Positions 40,112-49,284 of a stretch of 64,000 nucleotides of DNA are shown here, piece by piece. The position numbers were made by a program, and so were the translations under genes. This stretch comes from Nitratireductor arenosus (GTDB taxonomy: Bacteria > Pseudomonadota > Alphaproteobacteria > Rhizobiales > Rhizobiaceae). The first letter of the stretch is position 1. Each line of letters opens with the position of its first letter. The stretch is from positions 904,001-968,000 of the forward strand of contig NZ_WPHG01000001.1 of the NCBI RefSeq assembly GCF_009742725.1, given 5' to 3'. The notes under the pieces are model-generated. The model was not told where the DNA came from. It ran no database searches and saw only the letters and a program-made list of their open reading frames with translations.

Positions 40112-41311
40112 ATGAGTGCTGCCGGATATATTCTGGCGATCAACCTCGTCGTCGCCGGCCTTTTCGCCGGCGCGTTCGCATGGGTCAGCATTTACAGCAA
40201 GGTCCGCGTTCCTGCACGCTGGATCGCCGCCAGCTTCGTTCTCGGAATGGTGAATTTTGGCGTGGAATGGATGGTTTCGGCCGTCGACAATCCGCGTTTC
40301 GTCGTGTTTTCGGCCTTTGTCGTCTCGATCGCGGCCCAGATCACCTTCAATGTCGGTGTGCTGAAAAAATACGACCTCCGCATCCCCTGGCGATTTCTGG
40401 CGATCCTGGTGTTTGCGTCGCTGCCGCTCAATGTCGCCATCTACGACATGCCGCGCGACTCGTTCACGCGCGTGCTGCTTTACCAACTACCCTATTTCGT
40501 CATTCAGGGCACCGCCGTGCTGCTTCTGATCCGCGCGCCGGGCAAGCGTTATCTCGATATCGCGCTGACCGGCGTACTGGGCGCTGGGGCGCTTCACTTC
40601 CTTGCCAAACCGTTCTTTGCCGCCGCCTTCGGGCCGGGCGATCGCCCTCAAACCTATGTCGACAGCATCTACGCGCTGATCTCGCAATCCATGGGAGCGG
40701 TCCTGATCGTGGCGACCGGCCTGCTGGTGGCGGTGATCCTGGTGCGCGACCTGTTGATCGACGCGACCACGAAGTCCGAAACCGATTCCCTGACCGGCCT
40801 GCTCAACCGCCGCGGCTTCGAGGAGCGCGTACCGCAGGTAACGCGACTGCTCGGCGAAACCCGGATCCCGGCCTCGATCGTCATTTGCGACCTCGATCAT
40901 TTCAAGGCGGTCAACGACAGTTACGGCCATCCCGGCGGCGATCTCGTCATTCGCGCCTTCGCCGCGCAACTGATCGAGGCGAAGGCGGAAAACCACGTCG
41001 TCGGCCGCATCGGCGGCGAGGAGTTCGCCATCCTGCTGCCGGGCGCCAACGCCGCCGCGGCGCGCCTGTTCGCGGAAGCGATACGCAGCGCCTTCGCCGC
41101 GCTCGAGATCCAGGGCATGCCCGCACCCGTGCGCTTCACCGCCAGCTTCGGCGTTGCCGAACTGAAAGCCGACGACATGCTGTCCGATATGCTGCGTCGC
41201 GCCGACCTGGCGCTGTACGAGGCCAAGAACAGCGGCCGCAACTGCGTGCGCGTCGCCCCGAGGATCGTGCACGACAACGGCGACCGCCGCACGCAACGCG
41301 CCATGCGCTGA
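40112..41311 (+). CDS. Membrane-bound diguanylate cyclase (GGDEF)
   Basis: Synthesises cyclic di-GMP. The 399-residue product has six to seven membrane helices (about 5-225), then a GGDEF domain (about 230-390) with D-S-L-T-G-L-L-N-R-R-G-F, the metal-binding C-D-L-D-H-F-K-A-V-N-D and active motif G-G-E-E-F. The position of the inhibitory RxxD site, five residues before the motif, reads A-E-N-H, so product inhibition is probably absent. AGGAG precedes ATG 40112. The signal sensed by the membrane part is unknown. Confidence 0.92.
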   Translation: MSAAGYILAINLVVAGLFAGAFAWVSIYSKVRVPARWIAASFVLGMVNFGVEWMVSAVDNPRFVVFSAFVVSIAAQITFNVGVLKKYDLRIPWRFLAILVFASLPLNVAIYDMPRDSFTRVLLYQLPYFVIQGTAVLLLIRAPGKRYLDIALTGVLGAGALHFLAKPFFAAAFGPGDRPQTYVDSIYALISQSMGAVLIVATGLLVAVILVRDLLIDATTKSETDSLTGLLNRRGFEERVPQVTRLLGETRIPASIVICDLDHFKAVNDSYGHPGGDLVIRAFAAQLIEAKAENHVVGRIGGEEFAILLPGANAAAARLFAEAIRSAFAALEIQGMPAPVRFTASFGVAELKADDMLSDMLRRADLALYEAKNSGRNCVRVAPRIVHDNGDRRTQRAMR

Positions 41312-41327
41312 CACGGCATAATCCGAC

Positions 41328-42176
41328 CTATTTCGCGGCGATCGGGCCCGTGTCGGTCGCGAGGCCAAAGCCCCGCATCTCATCCATGCTGAGGTAGTAG
41401 AGCGCGCGCGGCGGGGTATCGAGCGCGTGCAGCCACAGGGCCGGATCCACGCCCATTTCGTCCAGATGGCGCGAGATGCGGGCCGTGGTCGCCTGCGCGT
41501 CGGACATCGCCTGGGCCGGTTCGGCAGGCATCTCGCCGACAGCATAGAACTGGTGCACTCCGACCGCCGATTTGACCCCGACCGAGCGCGTCACCCCGCC
41601 GGCCAGCATCAGCGGGCAGGAAGAAGCGCAAAAGGCGCCATCCACGACGGCCGTCGCCAGGCCGCGAGCGCGTATCTGCCGGGCGATCGCGATCGCATCG
41701 TCGAGCGAGCCGCCCGGCGAATTCAACAGAACCGCGCGTACATATTCGCCGCGCACCGCGATCTCGGCGGCGAAACGCGCCGCCGCGCCGACATCGACAA
41801 AACCCTCCGCCGCCAGGATGCCCCCTGGCTTGAGCGTAAAGCTGATCGGCCGGCGCAGCCGGTCCTCGTCGACCAGGACCTGGTCGCGCGGATCGACCGT
41901 AGCCGAGCCGCCTTCGCCGTCCCGCGTGTCCACCGCCGGCGGCAGGATCGGCGAGGTGATACCGGCAGGCGACACCGTGGCCGGGCGCCGGGCCTTGATC
42001 AGGTCATGCAGATCCATCGCCAACACGCCGACGGCGCCGATCAACAGGCCGCGAAAGGCCCAGCGGATCACCTCGCCCTCGTCGAAACGGGCGAAATAAC
42101 GCCCGATCGTCGCCCGCACGCCGCGCCTGCGGCCGGAATTCCCACGGGCAAGGGAGAGGCTGCCGGCGCGGCTCAC
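41328..42176 (-). CDS. Membrane-anchored ClpP/SDH-like serine protease homologue
   Basis: A 282-residue protein with a basic N-terminus, one membrane helix (about 40-57), a Pro-rich linker and a ClpP/crotonase-fold domain. N-S-P-G-G-S (152-157) matches the oxyanion region, C-A-S-S-C-P (Ser185/Ser186) the nucleophile, and V-G-V-H-Q-F (His208) the ClpP I-H-Q-P histidine at the right spacing. It would act outside the cytoplasm. Start GTG 42176 overlaps the stop of the upstream membrane-protein gene (GTGA), so the two are coupled. Substrate unknown. Confidence 0.72.
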   Translation of the reverse strand: MSRAGSLSLARGNSGRRRGVRATIGRYFARFDEGEVIRWAFRGLLIGAVGVLAMDLHDLIKARRPATVSPAGITSPILPPAVDTRDGEGGSATVDPRDQVLVDEDRLRRPISFTLKPGGILAAEGFVDVGAAARFAAEIAVRGEYVRAVLLNSPGGSLDDAIAIARQIRARGLATAVVDGAFCASSCPLMLAGGVTRSVGVKSAVGVHQFYAVGEMPAEPAQAMSDAQATTARISRHLDEMGVDPALWLHALDTPPRALYYLSMDEMRGFGLATDTGPIAAK

Positions 42177-43531
42177 GAATCGCTCCTCTTGCGTTCCGAC
42201 AAGGACAGCGGCGTCACGTTCTCGGCCGCCGGCCTTTCATCACCCTGACGGCCTCCGTCCTCCGCCGGCTCTGCCGCGTCGGCTTCGTCCTCCACCGTCG
42301 CGGCCTGATCCGCATCCGGGACTACGCTGGCGGCGGCGACGCGACGCGCCAGAAGAGCGTCGTGGATTTCCAGCGAGCGCAGCATGTCCGCCGCGGTGAT
42401 GCGGTCGGTATCGGCCATTTGCTCTTCCCCGCGCCGCACCGCCGCCTGCACCACGGCCATGATCGCCACCAGCACGGCGGGAAGCAGGTCGATCGAGATC
42501 GCGCCGGCCCAGCTCGGAATGAAATCGCCGCCATAAAGCAGCACCGCCTCTGCCGACGACAGCGGTACGTAGCGCCGGTCGGGCACCTTGGGCTGGGCAA
42601 GAATCTGCTCGGCGGCCTTGGAGAGCGCCTTCGACTGCGCCTCGACGGATGAGCGGATCGTGGCCATGACGACGTCTTGCCGGCCGGCCAGGTCGGCGGT
42701 CGACCCGTCGGCGACCGGCGCGATAAAGCCGACCGAGAGATCTTCGGCCGCGCGCATCACCGAGGGCGCGACGGAAGTCTGCTCGAGTGCAGCGATCACG
42801 CCCGCGAGCGCCACCGCCTGTTCGGCGAAACGATCGGAACGCGGCGCGATCGCGCCCGATTCGGAAACCAGTCCGCGCATCGCCGCCAGATGGGTCTGCC
42901 CCTCCTTGAAAAGCGTCGCCACCGTCTCACGCGAGGCGAGAATGTTGGCCTCGAGCTCGCGCATCTGCGCGGCCATCTGGGTCAGAAGCTGCACCACGCT
43001 GCCCGAGCCGGAGGTTCCCGTCAGCGCGCCCGATTCACGTTCGTCGTCGGCCAGCCTGGCAAAACGCTCGCCGGCGCGCTGGATATCGGGCAGCAGCGAC
43101 AGCGCCCCGAGCGCGTTGGTGTTGGCCTGGTCGAGATCGCCGGTGTAGTCCTCCAGCGTCTCGGCCAGGTGCTGCTCGACCGCGGCCGACCCGGCAAGCG
43201 CGGCCGCGTTGAGCCAGGACGACATCGCCACGATCATCACCGACCCGACCGCCATGACGGCGACCAGCACCAGACGCGAGGCGCCGTCGCGCATTTCGGG
43301 CAGGAACCGCAGCAGATAGGTCCAGAAACCGTAGATTCCGACCGACACGGCGGCCGAATAGATAATGGCGGCGAAAAACACGATTGTCGCCGATCCGTCG
43401 AGAAGGCTGCGCACGCCCAGATAGGTATAGACGCCCGAAGCCAGCGCCAGCGTGGCGAGCACGAAACGCGTCATCGTCGTCAGCGACGCGGCGTGGTCCT
43501 TCAGTCTGCGGGCGGTCGCGGCTTCGCTCAT
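42173..43531 (-). CDS. Multi-pass membrane protein with large coiled-coil loop, unknown function
   Basis: A 452-residue protein: three helices near the N-terminus (about 22-40, 50-75, 86-104), a ~235-residue extracytoplasmic loop rich in Ala/Glu/Gln heptads that look coiled-coil, a fourth helix (about 341-364) and a Glu/Asp-rich cytoplasmic tail. No named family is recognised. It is translationally coupled to the ClpP-like gene downstream, so it may scaffold or present substrates to it; that is an inference. Confidence 0.65.
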   Translation of the reverse strand: MSEAATARRLKDHAASLTTMTRFVLATLALASGVYTYLGVRSLLDGSATIVFFAAIIYSAAVSVGIYGFWTYLLRFLPEMRDGASRLVLVAVMAVGSVMIVAMSSWLNAAALAGSAAVEQHLAETLEDYTGDLDQANTNALGALSLLPDIQRAGERFARLADDERESGALTGTSGSGSVVQLLTQMAAQMRELEANILASRETVATLFKEGQTHLAAMRGLVSESGAIAPRSDRFAEQAVALAGVIAALEQTSVAPSVMRAAEDLSVGFIAPVADGSTADLAGRQDVVMATIRSSVEAQSKALSKAAEQILAQPKVPDRRYVPLSSAEAVLLYGGDFIPSWAGAISIDLLPAVLVAIMAVVQAAVRRGEEQMADTDRITAADMLRSLEIHDALLARRVAAASVVPDADQAATVEDEADAAEPAEDGGRQGDERPAAENVTPLSLSERKRSDS

Positions 43532-43639
43532 CTTGTCTCCCGTCCCGTCACGGCCTCGCCTTGCGCCTGCGTCAGTACCGAATCAGGCGGTGCAAACGTG
43601 ACCAAATCAGGGCCGCCGGGCTCGATTCGGACGAATCGC

Positions 43640-44008
43640 TCAGCGGCAGGGCCCGACCAGCACCGGCACGGTGTTGTCCGGCAGGCCGTACATATAGCCG
43701 CGGCCCTTGAGCAGCACGCCGTGGCGCCGGCAGTCGCGCCGCACCCGGTCAGCTTCGTCGTAATAGACGACGTCAGGACCCGCGCCGGCGCGGCTGTACT
43801 CGCCCAGCTCTTTGGCCAGATGGCCCTGGCCGACGACGATGCGTTTGTAGCCCGAAGGGCTGCGGATCACGAGATTGCCGAAGCTGTCGGCGTAAACCCG
43901 GTCGTAGAGACCGCCGGCCGCAGCCGGCGCCGCGGCAGATACCATCAGCGGAGCGGCGAGCGCGACGGTCGCGAATGCTCCCATCCAGGATTTCCAGTTC
44001 AGGCGCAT
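43640..44008 (-). CDS. Small secreted protein, unknown function
   Basis: A 122-residue product with a signal peptide ending A-A-A-G-G. The mature part has R-V-Y-A-D-S-F-G-N-L-V-I-R-S-P-S-G-Y-K-R and two Cys (R-D-C-R-R and final G-P-C-R). The pattern is seen in Hyphomicrobiales secreted hypotheticals. A CtrA-type box lies 44 bp upstream. Function unknown. Confidence 0.65.
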   Translation of the reverse strand: MRLNWKSWMGAFATVALAAPLMVSAAAPAAAGGLYDRVYADSFGNLVIRSPSGYKRIVVGQGHLAKELGEYSRAGAGPDVVYYDEADRVRRDCRRHGVLLKGRGYMYGLPDNTVPVLVGPCR

Positions 44009-44051
44009 GGCGCGTCCTTTCCTTGAGGTCGAAGCCTCCTCACACTGAACA

Positions 44052-44066
44052 TTAACCTTTTCTTAA
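44052..44066. promoter_or_regulatory. Candidate CtrA-binding site between divergent genes
   Basis: TTAA (44052-44055), seven bases, TTAA (44063-44066) followed by C: the full TTAA-N7-TTAAC consensus. It lies in the short divergent region between the secreted protein (minus) and the GNAT gene (plus) and could affect either. Confidence 0.45.
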
Positions 44067-44139
44067 CCTCTGTCACCTGGGACGGGAAATCCGCACGCGG
44101 CAATTGACAGACATGGTTAATATCCCCGATGGAGAACAA

Positions 44140-44601
44140 ATGACCGATCAGCCCGCAATCGACATCGCCCTGCTTCGTCTCAAGGACGCCCCCGATCTGG
44201 CGCCGCTGCTTGCCGCTTATGCCCAGGCGCTCAAACGCGGCGCGCCGCGCCGCCCCGATCAATATTACGCCGAGGCGCTGTTGCAGGACCGTACCGCCGA
44301 AGTGTTGGGCGCCCGCATCGACGGCCAATTGGTCGGCTTCGCAATCTTCGCCGACCTGCCAGAGCCGGTCTCCGGCATGCGCTGCGGCGCCTGCGACCAC
44401 ATCTACGTCCACCATGAACACCGCTCGAAGGGCATCGCCAAGGCGATGGTCGACGTACTCGCCGACCGTGCCGAGGAACGCGGCTGGACCAAGCTGATGC
44501 TGAGCGCGCCGCGCAAGCCCGAAGACGGCAAGAAGCTCTACGAGCAGATCGCCGGCCCCGCCGACTGGTCGAGCTACGTCATCCGATTCGACGGAAAATA
44601 G
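44140..44601 (+). CDS. GNAT-family N-acetyltransferase
   Basis: A 153-residue acetyl-CoA-dependent acetyltransferase. The core has G-Q-L-V-G-F-A-I-F-A-D-L, I-Y-V-H-H-E-H-R-S-K-G-I-A-K-A-M (with the acetyl-CoA loop R-S-K-G-I-A) and K-K-L-Y-E-Q-I-A-G. The acceptor is unknown. GGAG at 44131-44134, five bases before ATG 44140, decides the start over upstream TTG 44104 and ATG 44113. Confidence 0.85.
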   Translation: MTDQPAIDIALLRLKDAPDLAPLLAAYAQALKRGAPRRPDQYYAEALLQDRTAEVLGARIDGQLVGFAIFADLPEPVSGMRCGACDHIYVHHEHRSKGIAKAMVDVLADRAEERGWTKLMLSAPRKPEDGKKLYEQIAGPADWSSYVIRFDGK

Positions 44602-44681
44602 CTTCCGTGCGTCCGGCTTGATCTCGTGCGGCCAAAATTTGTAACTTTCGCTGGCCCGGCCGCGAACCGCGAGGAACCGTC

Positions 44682-44999
44682 CTGAAAAACCACCTGATCC
44701 TGTTGCCGGTCATCTTTCTCGCAGCGTGCGTGGCGGACGGATCGGGCGCCGATGCGGGCCGCGCCTCGGCACCGCGCGGCAAAGCCACCTATCGCTGCGA
44801 CGACGGCGCCCGCATGGCTGTCGAAAACCGCGGCGCGAGCGTGATCGTCACCGTCGACGACAGCGCGCCGATCATATTGCCCGCCTCCCCGGCCGATTCG
44901 CGCATCCGTTATGGTGCGCCGCCCTATGCGTTGCTTCTGGACCGCAACGAGGCGCTCTTGATGAAGTCCGGTGCGGCGCCCAATACCTGCCGCCGCTGA
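44682..44999 (+). CDS. Small lipoprotein, MliC-like lysozyme-inhibitor fold, probable CTG start
   Basis: A 105-residue product if CTG 44682 is used: K-N-H-L-I-L-L-P-V-I-F-L-A-A-C is then a complete lipoprotein signal with lipobox L-A-A-C. A GAGGA at 44671-44675 is well placed for it. The only other nearby start (TTG 44703) would cut the signal. The mature domain has Y-R-C-D-D-G and a final T-C-R-R, compatible with one disulfide and with MliC-like proteins that inhibit C-type lysozyme. Family assignment is tentative. Confidence 0.6.
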   Translation: MKNHLILLPVIFLAACVADGSGADAGRASAPRGKATYRCDDGARMAVENRGASVIVTVDDSAPIILPASPADSRIRYGAPPYALLLDRNEALLMKSGAAPNTCRR

Positions 45000-45207
45000 C
45001 GCCGGATCGCACGCACCGGGATCGGTTTCGGCTTTAATCGATTGAAGCCGGGACTTCGCGGGCGCGCCGTCACGACGCCTGTCTAAATGCCCGATGCGGC
45101 ATCTTTTTCCGGCTTTGACGCGCTGCAAAAAGACCATTAGAAACGGGCAACCGGGCCGGCGGCGGCAGTCGCCGCGTCGCATCCCGCGCCTTCTATCTGG
45201 GGGAGCC

Positions 45208-45624
45208 ATGAGCAATTCCACAGCCACCCGACCTGGCATGAGACAAAGACCGCTTTCGCCGCATCTTCAGGTCTATCGCCTGATCCCGACCATGGTGATG
45301 TCGATCGTGCACCGCATTACCGGCGCAGCGCTTTATGTCGGCACGCTGCTGGTTGCCTGGTGGCTGATCGCAGCCGCCACCTCGGAAAGTTATTTCGAGT
45401 TCGTCAACGGCCTCTACGGCTCCTGGTTCGGCCGGCTGGTCCTGTTCGGCTACACCTGGGCGCTGCTGCACCACATGCTGGGCGGCCTGCGTCATCTGGT
45501 GTGGGACACCGGCACGGCGATGGGCAAGGAGACCTCGACCAAACTGGCCTGGGCGACGATCGCCGGTTCGGTGACGCTGACCGTCCTGGTCTGGATTGCC
45601 GGCTATATGGCACGCGGAGGCTGA
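45208..45624 (+). CDS. sdhC: Succinate dehydrogenase cytochrome b556 subunit
   Basis: Membrane anchor of complex II that binds heme b and quinone. The 138-residue product has three helices, R-P-L-S-P-H-L-Q-V-Y-R near the start, S-I-V-H-R-I-T-G-A and the heme-ligand His region L-L-H-H-M-L-G-G-L-R-H-L-V-W-D-T-G. A GGGGGAG site precedes ATG 45208, which was chosen over a longer frame. First gene of sdhCDAB; its promoter should lie in 45000-45200, where no box was convincing. Confidence 0.96.
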   Translation: MSNSTATRPGMRQRPLSPHLQVYRLIPTMVMSIVHRITGAALYVGTLLVAWWLIAAATSESYFEFVNGLYGSWFGRLVLFGYTWALLHHMLGGLRHLVWDTGTAMGKETSTKLAWATIAGSVTLTVLVWIAGYMARGG

Positions 45625-45626
45625 CG

Positions 45627-46010
45627 ATGAGCGACATGCGCACCCCCCTTGCCAAGGTCCGCGGCCTCGGTTCGGCCAAGGACGGCACCGACACCTTTTG
45701 GCGCCAGCGTCTGACGGCGATCGCCAACATCCCGCTGCTTTTGTTTTTCGTCGGTCTCCTGATCGCGCTCAACGGCGCCGGCTACGACGAGGTCCGCGCC
45801 ACGCTGGGCAACCCCTTCGTGTCTCTCGTCCTCGTTCTCGTCCTCGTTTCCGGCCTGGTGCATATGCGTATCGGCATGAAGGAGATCATCGAGGACTACA
45901 TCCATGACGAGGGCATCAAGATCGCCCTTGTCGTGCTCAATACATTCTTTGCGTTCGCGATAGGCGTGGCCTGCGTGTTCGCGCTGTTGAAGATCGCGTT
46001 CGGAGGGTAA
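45627..46010 (+). CDS. sdhD: Succinate dehydrogenase hydrophobic membrane anchor subunit
   Basis: Second anchor of complex II, 127 residues, three helices, with [13 protein letters not shown] near the start and [18 protein letters not shown] containing the expected His. It begins two bases after sdhC and its stop overlaps the sdhA start (TAATG). Confidence 0.95.
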   Translation: MSDMRTPLAKVRGLGSAKDGTDTFWRQRLTAIANIPLLLFFVGLLIALNGAGYDEVRATLGNPFVSLVLVLVLVSGLVHMRIGMKEIIEDYIHDEGIKIALVVLNTFFAFAIGVACVFALLKIAFGG

Positions 46011-47851
46011 TGGCGCCGATGGCTGAGGCAAGCAAGGCGGGCGGCGGAGCCTACGAGTTCGTCGATCACAAATTCGACGTGGTGGTGGTGGGCGCCGGCG
46101 GCGCCGGCCTGCGGGCCACGCTCGGCATGGCCGAGCAAGGCCTCAAGACCGCCTGCATCACCAAGGTGTTTCCGACCCGTTCGCATACGGTGGCGGCCCA
46201 GGGCGGCATCGCCGCCTCGCTGCAGAACATGGGCCCCGACAACTGGCAATGGCATCTCTACGACACGGTCAAGGGCTCCGATTGGCTCGGCGACGTCGAC
46301 GCCATGGAATATCTCGCCCGCGAGGCGCCGGCGGCCGTCTACGAACTCGAGCATTACGGCGTGCCGTTCTCGCGCACCGAGGAAGGCAAGATCTACCAGC
46401 GCCCCTTCGGCGGCCATATGCAGAATTTCGGCGAGGGCCCGCCCGTGCAGCGCACCTGCGCGGCCGCCGACCGCACCGGCCACGCCATCCTGCACACGCT
46501 CTACGGCCAGTCGCTGAAGAACAACGCCCAGTTCTTCATCGAATATTTCGCCCTCGACCTGATTATGGACGATGACGGCACCTGCACCGGCGTCGTCGCG
46601 TGGAACCTCGACGACGGCACCATCCACCGCTTCGCCGCCAAGATGGTTGTGCTGGCCACCGGCGGCTACGGCCGCGCCTATCTGTCGGCGACCTCGGCGC
46701 ATACCTGCACCGGCGACGGCAACGGCATGATCGCGCGCGCCGGCCTGCCGCTGCAGGATATGGAGTTCGTGCAGTTCCACCCGACCGGCATTTACGGCGC
46801 CGGCTGCCTGATCACCGAGGGCGCGCGCGGCGAGGGCGGCTATCTGGTCAATTCAGAGGGCGAGCGCTTCATGGAGCGCTACGCGCCGTCGGCCAAGGAT
46901 CTGGCCTCGCGCGACGTGGTTTCGCGTTGCATGACGATGGAGATCCGCGATGGTCGCGGTGTCGGCAAGGAAAAGGACCACATTTTCCTGCATCTCGACC
47001 ATCTCGACCCGGCCGTGCTCGCCGAGCGTCTGCCCGGCATTTCCGAATCGGCCAAGATCTTTGCCGGCGTCGACGTGACCCGCGAGCCGATCCCGGTGCT
47101 GCCGACCGTGCACTACAATATGGGCGGCATCCCCACCAATTATTGGGGCGAGGTGCTGAACCCGACCAAGGACGATCCCGACCGGGTAACGCCCGGCCTG
47201 ATGGCGGTCGGCGAGGCCGGCTGCGCCTCCGTGCACGGAGCAAACCGGCTCGGCTCCAATTCGCTGATCGACCTCGTCGTCTTCGGCCGCGCCGCCGCGA
47301 TCCGCGCCGGCGAGGTGATCGACCGGGCGGCCGCGATCCCGGCAATCAACGAAAAGGCGGTCGACAAGATCATGGACCGCTTCGACCGCACCCGCCACGC
47401 CGACGGCGGCAGCCCGACCGCCGTCCTGCGCGACAAGATGCAGCGCGCCATGCAGGAGGACGCGGCGGTGTTCCGCACCCAGGCGTCACTCGAACAGGGC
47501 TGCAAGCGCATTTCGGCGATTTGGGGCGAGCTCGCCGACATCAAGGTCTTCGACCGCTCGATGATCTGGAATTCCGACCTGGTGGAGACGCTGGAGCTAG
47601 AAAACCTGATGGCCTGCGCCATCACCACCGTCTACGGCGCCGAGGCGCGCAAGGAAAGCCGCGGCGCGCATGCCCGCGAGGACTTCTCCGAGCGCGACGA
47701 CAAGACCTGGCGCCAGCACACACTGGCCCGGCTGAACGACAAGGGCAAGGTGACGCTCTCCTATCGCCCGGTCCACACCGAGCCGCTGCTTGAGGAAAAG
47801 GACGGCGGCATCGCGCTGACCAAGATCGCGCCCAAGGCGCGGGTGTATTGA
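46010..47851 (+). CDS. sdhA: Succinate dehydrogenase flavoprotein subunit
   Basis: Catalytic subunit oxidising succinate to fumarate with covalent FAD. The 613-residue product has the dinucleotide fold [10 protein letters not shown], the flavinylation histidine in [10 protein letters not shown] (His59), active-site H-P-T-G-I-Y-G-A-G and G-G-I-P-T-N-Y-W-G, and [12 protein letters not shown] 46019 is a possible alternative start. Translationally coupled to sdhD. Confidence 0.98.
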   Translation: MAPMAEASKAGGGAYEFVDHKFDVVVVGAGGAGLRATLGMAEQGLKTACITKVFPTRSHTVAAQGGIAASLQNMGPDNWQWHLYDTVKGSDWLGDVDAMEYLAREAPAAVYELEHYGVPFSRTEEGKIYQRPFGGHMQNFGEGPPVQRTCAAADRTGHAILHTLYGQSLKNNAQFFIEYFALDLIMDDDGTCTGVVAWNLDDGTIHRFAAKMVVLATGGYGRAYLSATSAHTCTGDGNGMIARAGLPLQDMEFVQFHPTGIYGAGCLITEGARGEGGYLVNSEGERFMERYAPSAKDLASRDVVSRCMTMEIRDGRGVGKEKDHIFLHLDHLDPAVLAERLPGISESAKIFAGVDVTREPIPVLPTVHYNMGGIPTNYWGEVLNPTKDDPDRVTPGLMAVGEAGCASVHGANRLGSNSLIDLVVFGRAAAIRAGEVIDRAAAIPAINEKAVDKIMDRFDRTRHADGGSPTAVLRDKMQRAMQEDAAVFRTQASLEQGCKRISAIWGELADIKVFDRSMIWNSDLVETLELENLMACAITTVYGAEARKESRGAHAREDFSERDDKTWRQHTLARLNDKGKVTLSYRPVHTEPLLEEKDGGIALTKIAPKARVY

Positions 47852-47929
47852 GCCCGATGCGCGCAACGGCCGGCCGGGCCCGACGCCGCCCGGCCCCGAT
47901 GCGGGCTATTCGAAAGGAATGCCGACACG

Positions 47930-48709
47930 ATGGTTGAACTCGCTCTTCCCAAGAATTCGAAGATCAAGGAAGGCAAGACCTGGCCGAAGCCGGACGGCGC
48001 GACCAACGTGCGCGAATTCCGCATCTACCGCTGGTCTCCGGACGACGACGACAATCCCCGCGTCGACACCTATTACGTCGACATGGACGATTGCGGGCCG
48101 ATGGTGCTCGACGCGCTGTTGTGGATCAAGAACAGGGTCGACCCGACGCTGACGCTGCGCCGCTCCTGCCGTGAGGGCATCTGCGGCTCATGCGCCATGA
48201 ACATCGACGGCACCAACACGCTCGCCTGCACCAAGGGCATGGACGAGATCGACGGCGGGGTGAAGGTCTACCCGCTGCCGCATATGCCGGTGGTCAAGGA
48301 TCTCGTCCCGGATCTCACAGTACCCTATGCGCAGCTCACCTCGGTCGAGCCCTGGCTGAAGACGGTCTCGCCGGAACCCGCCAAGGAATGGCGCCAGAGC
48401 CACGAGGACCGGCAGAAGCTCGACGGCCTCTACGAATGCATCCTGTGTTTCTGCTGCCAGACCTCTTGCCCGTCCTACTGGTGGAACGGCGAGCGCTATC
48501 TTGGACCGGCGGTCCTGCTGCAGGCCTATCGCTGGCTGATCGACAGCCGCGACGAGGCGACCGGGGAGCGGCTCGACAATCTGGAAGACCCGTTCCGGCT
48601 CTATCGTTGCCACACCATCATGAACTGCACCCAGGCCTGTCCGAAGGGCCTCAACCCGGCCAAGGCGATCGCCGAGATCAAGAAGATGATGGTGGAACGG
48701 CGGGTCTAG
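47930..48709 (+). CDS. sdhB: Succinate dehydrogenase iron-sulfur subunit
   Basis: Electron-transfer subunit of complex II. The 259-residue product has the 2Fe-2S site [11 protein letters not shown], the 4Fe-4S site [12 protein letters not shown] and the 3Fe-4S/second cluster site [14 protein letters not shown]. Last gene of sdhCDAB, 78 bp after sdhA. Confidence 0.98.
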   Translation: MVELALPKNSKIKEGKTWPKPDGATNVREFRIYRWSPDDDDNPRVDTYYVDMDDCGPMVLDALLWIKNRVDPTLTLRRSCREGICGSCAMNIDGTNTLACTKGMDEIDGGVKVYPLPHMPVVKDLVPDLTVPYAQLTSVEPWLKTVSPEPAKEWRQSHEDRQKLDGLYECILCFCCQTSCPSYWWNGERYLGPAVLLQAYRWLIDSRDEATGERLDNLEDPFRLYRCHTIMNCTQACPKGLNPAKAIAEIKKMMVERRV

Positions 48710-48731
48710 TAAAGATAGTGGAACGAACTCA

Positions 48732-49271
48732 GTGAAAAGGTCGGATATTGTCACGCTGGCTTCGGAGGTAATATTCGGCAAATCATTGATCATGAACGTC
48801 TATCGATCGATCGTCGTCGAAGCGATCATCTCAAGGGCGCTGCCAGACTGGACATGGTGCTCGTCAGACTACGCATCGCATGATTTCGAAAGAAACGGCA
48901 TCCGCCTTGAAGTCAAGCAGACTGCCATTCGCCAAACTTGGACCACCACGCGTCTTTCGCGCCCTTCCTGGGATATTGCGCCGAGAAAGGGATATTGGCT
49001 TGACGGCAAGACGTGGATACCGTCGCCGGGGCGAAATGCCGAACTATATCTGCTCGGACTTCATGCGATTGCGGACGATACAGCTGACCATCGCGATCCT
49101 GAGCAATGGCGGTTTTTCGTGATCGCCACCAGTGACCTTCCGCCAACCAACCAGATCGGGCTTCGAAAGGTGGAGCAGCTTGCATCCTTCAGTTCCGTGA
49201 CCGGCTTGGCAGCAAAGGTCGACGAGATACTTTCGCAACGACGTGTCACTTCGACACGAGAGCCTCTTTGA
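48732..49271 (+). CDS. PD-(D/E)XK nuclease-like accessory protein
   Basis: A 179-residue protein starting GTG 48732, 22 bp after sdhB. It has E30, then D51 in S-H-D-F-E-R, and E60-V-K62 in I-R-L-E-V-K-Q-T-A, the spacing of a PD-(D/E)XK core; R-N-A-E-L-Y and H-R-D-P-E-Q-W-R-F-F-V follow. Similar stand-alone proteins occur sporadically in many bacteria without a known role. GC is about 55%, visibly below the neighbours, with more A/T-ending codons, suggesting transfer. No methylase partner is adjacent. Confidence 0.68.
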   Translation: MKRSDIVTLASEVIFGKSLIMNVYRSIVVEAIISRALPDWTWCSSDYASHDFERNGIRLEVKQTAIRQTWTTTRLSRPSWDIAPRKGYWLDGKTWIPSPGRNAELYLLGLHAIADDTADHRDPEQWRFFVIATSDLPPTNQIGLRKVEQLASFSSVTGLAAKVDEILSQRRVTSTREPL

Positions 49272-49284
49272 AGACGGTAGCACC

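Noticed and set aside
45029-45050. Imperfect 10-bp palindrome as an sdh operator or terminator
   Set aside because: One mismatch, no T-run, and about 160 bp from sdhC; too little to assign a role.
47919-48152. Small gene starting just before sdhB in another frame
   Set aside because: Overlaps sdhB in a basic, motif-free frame; sdhB is certain.
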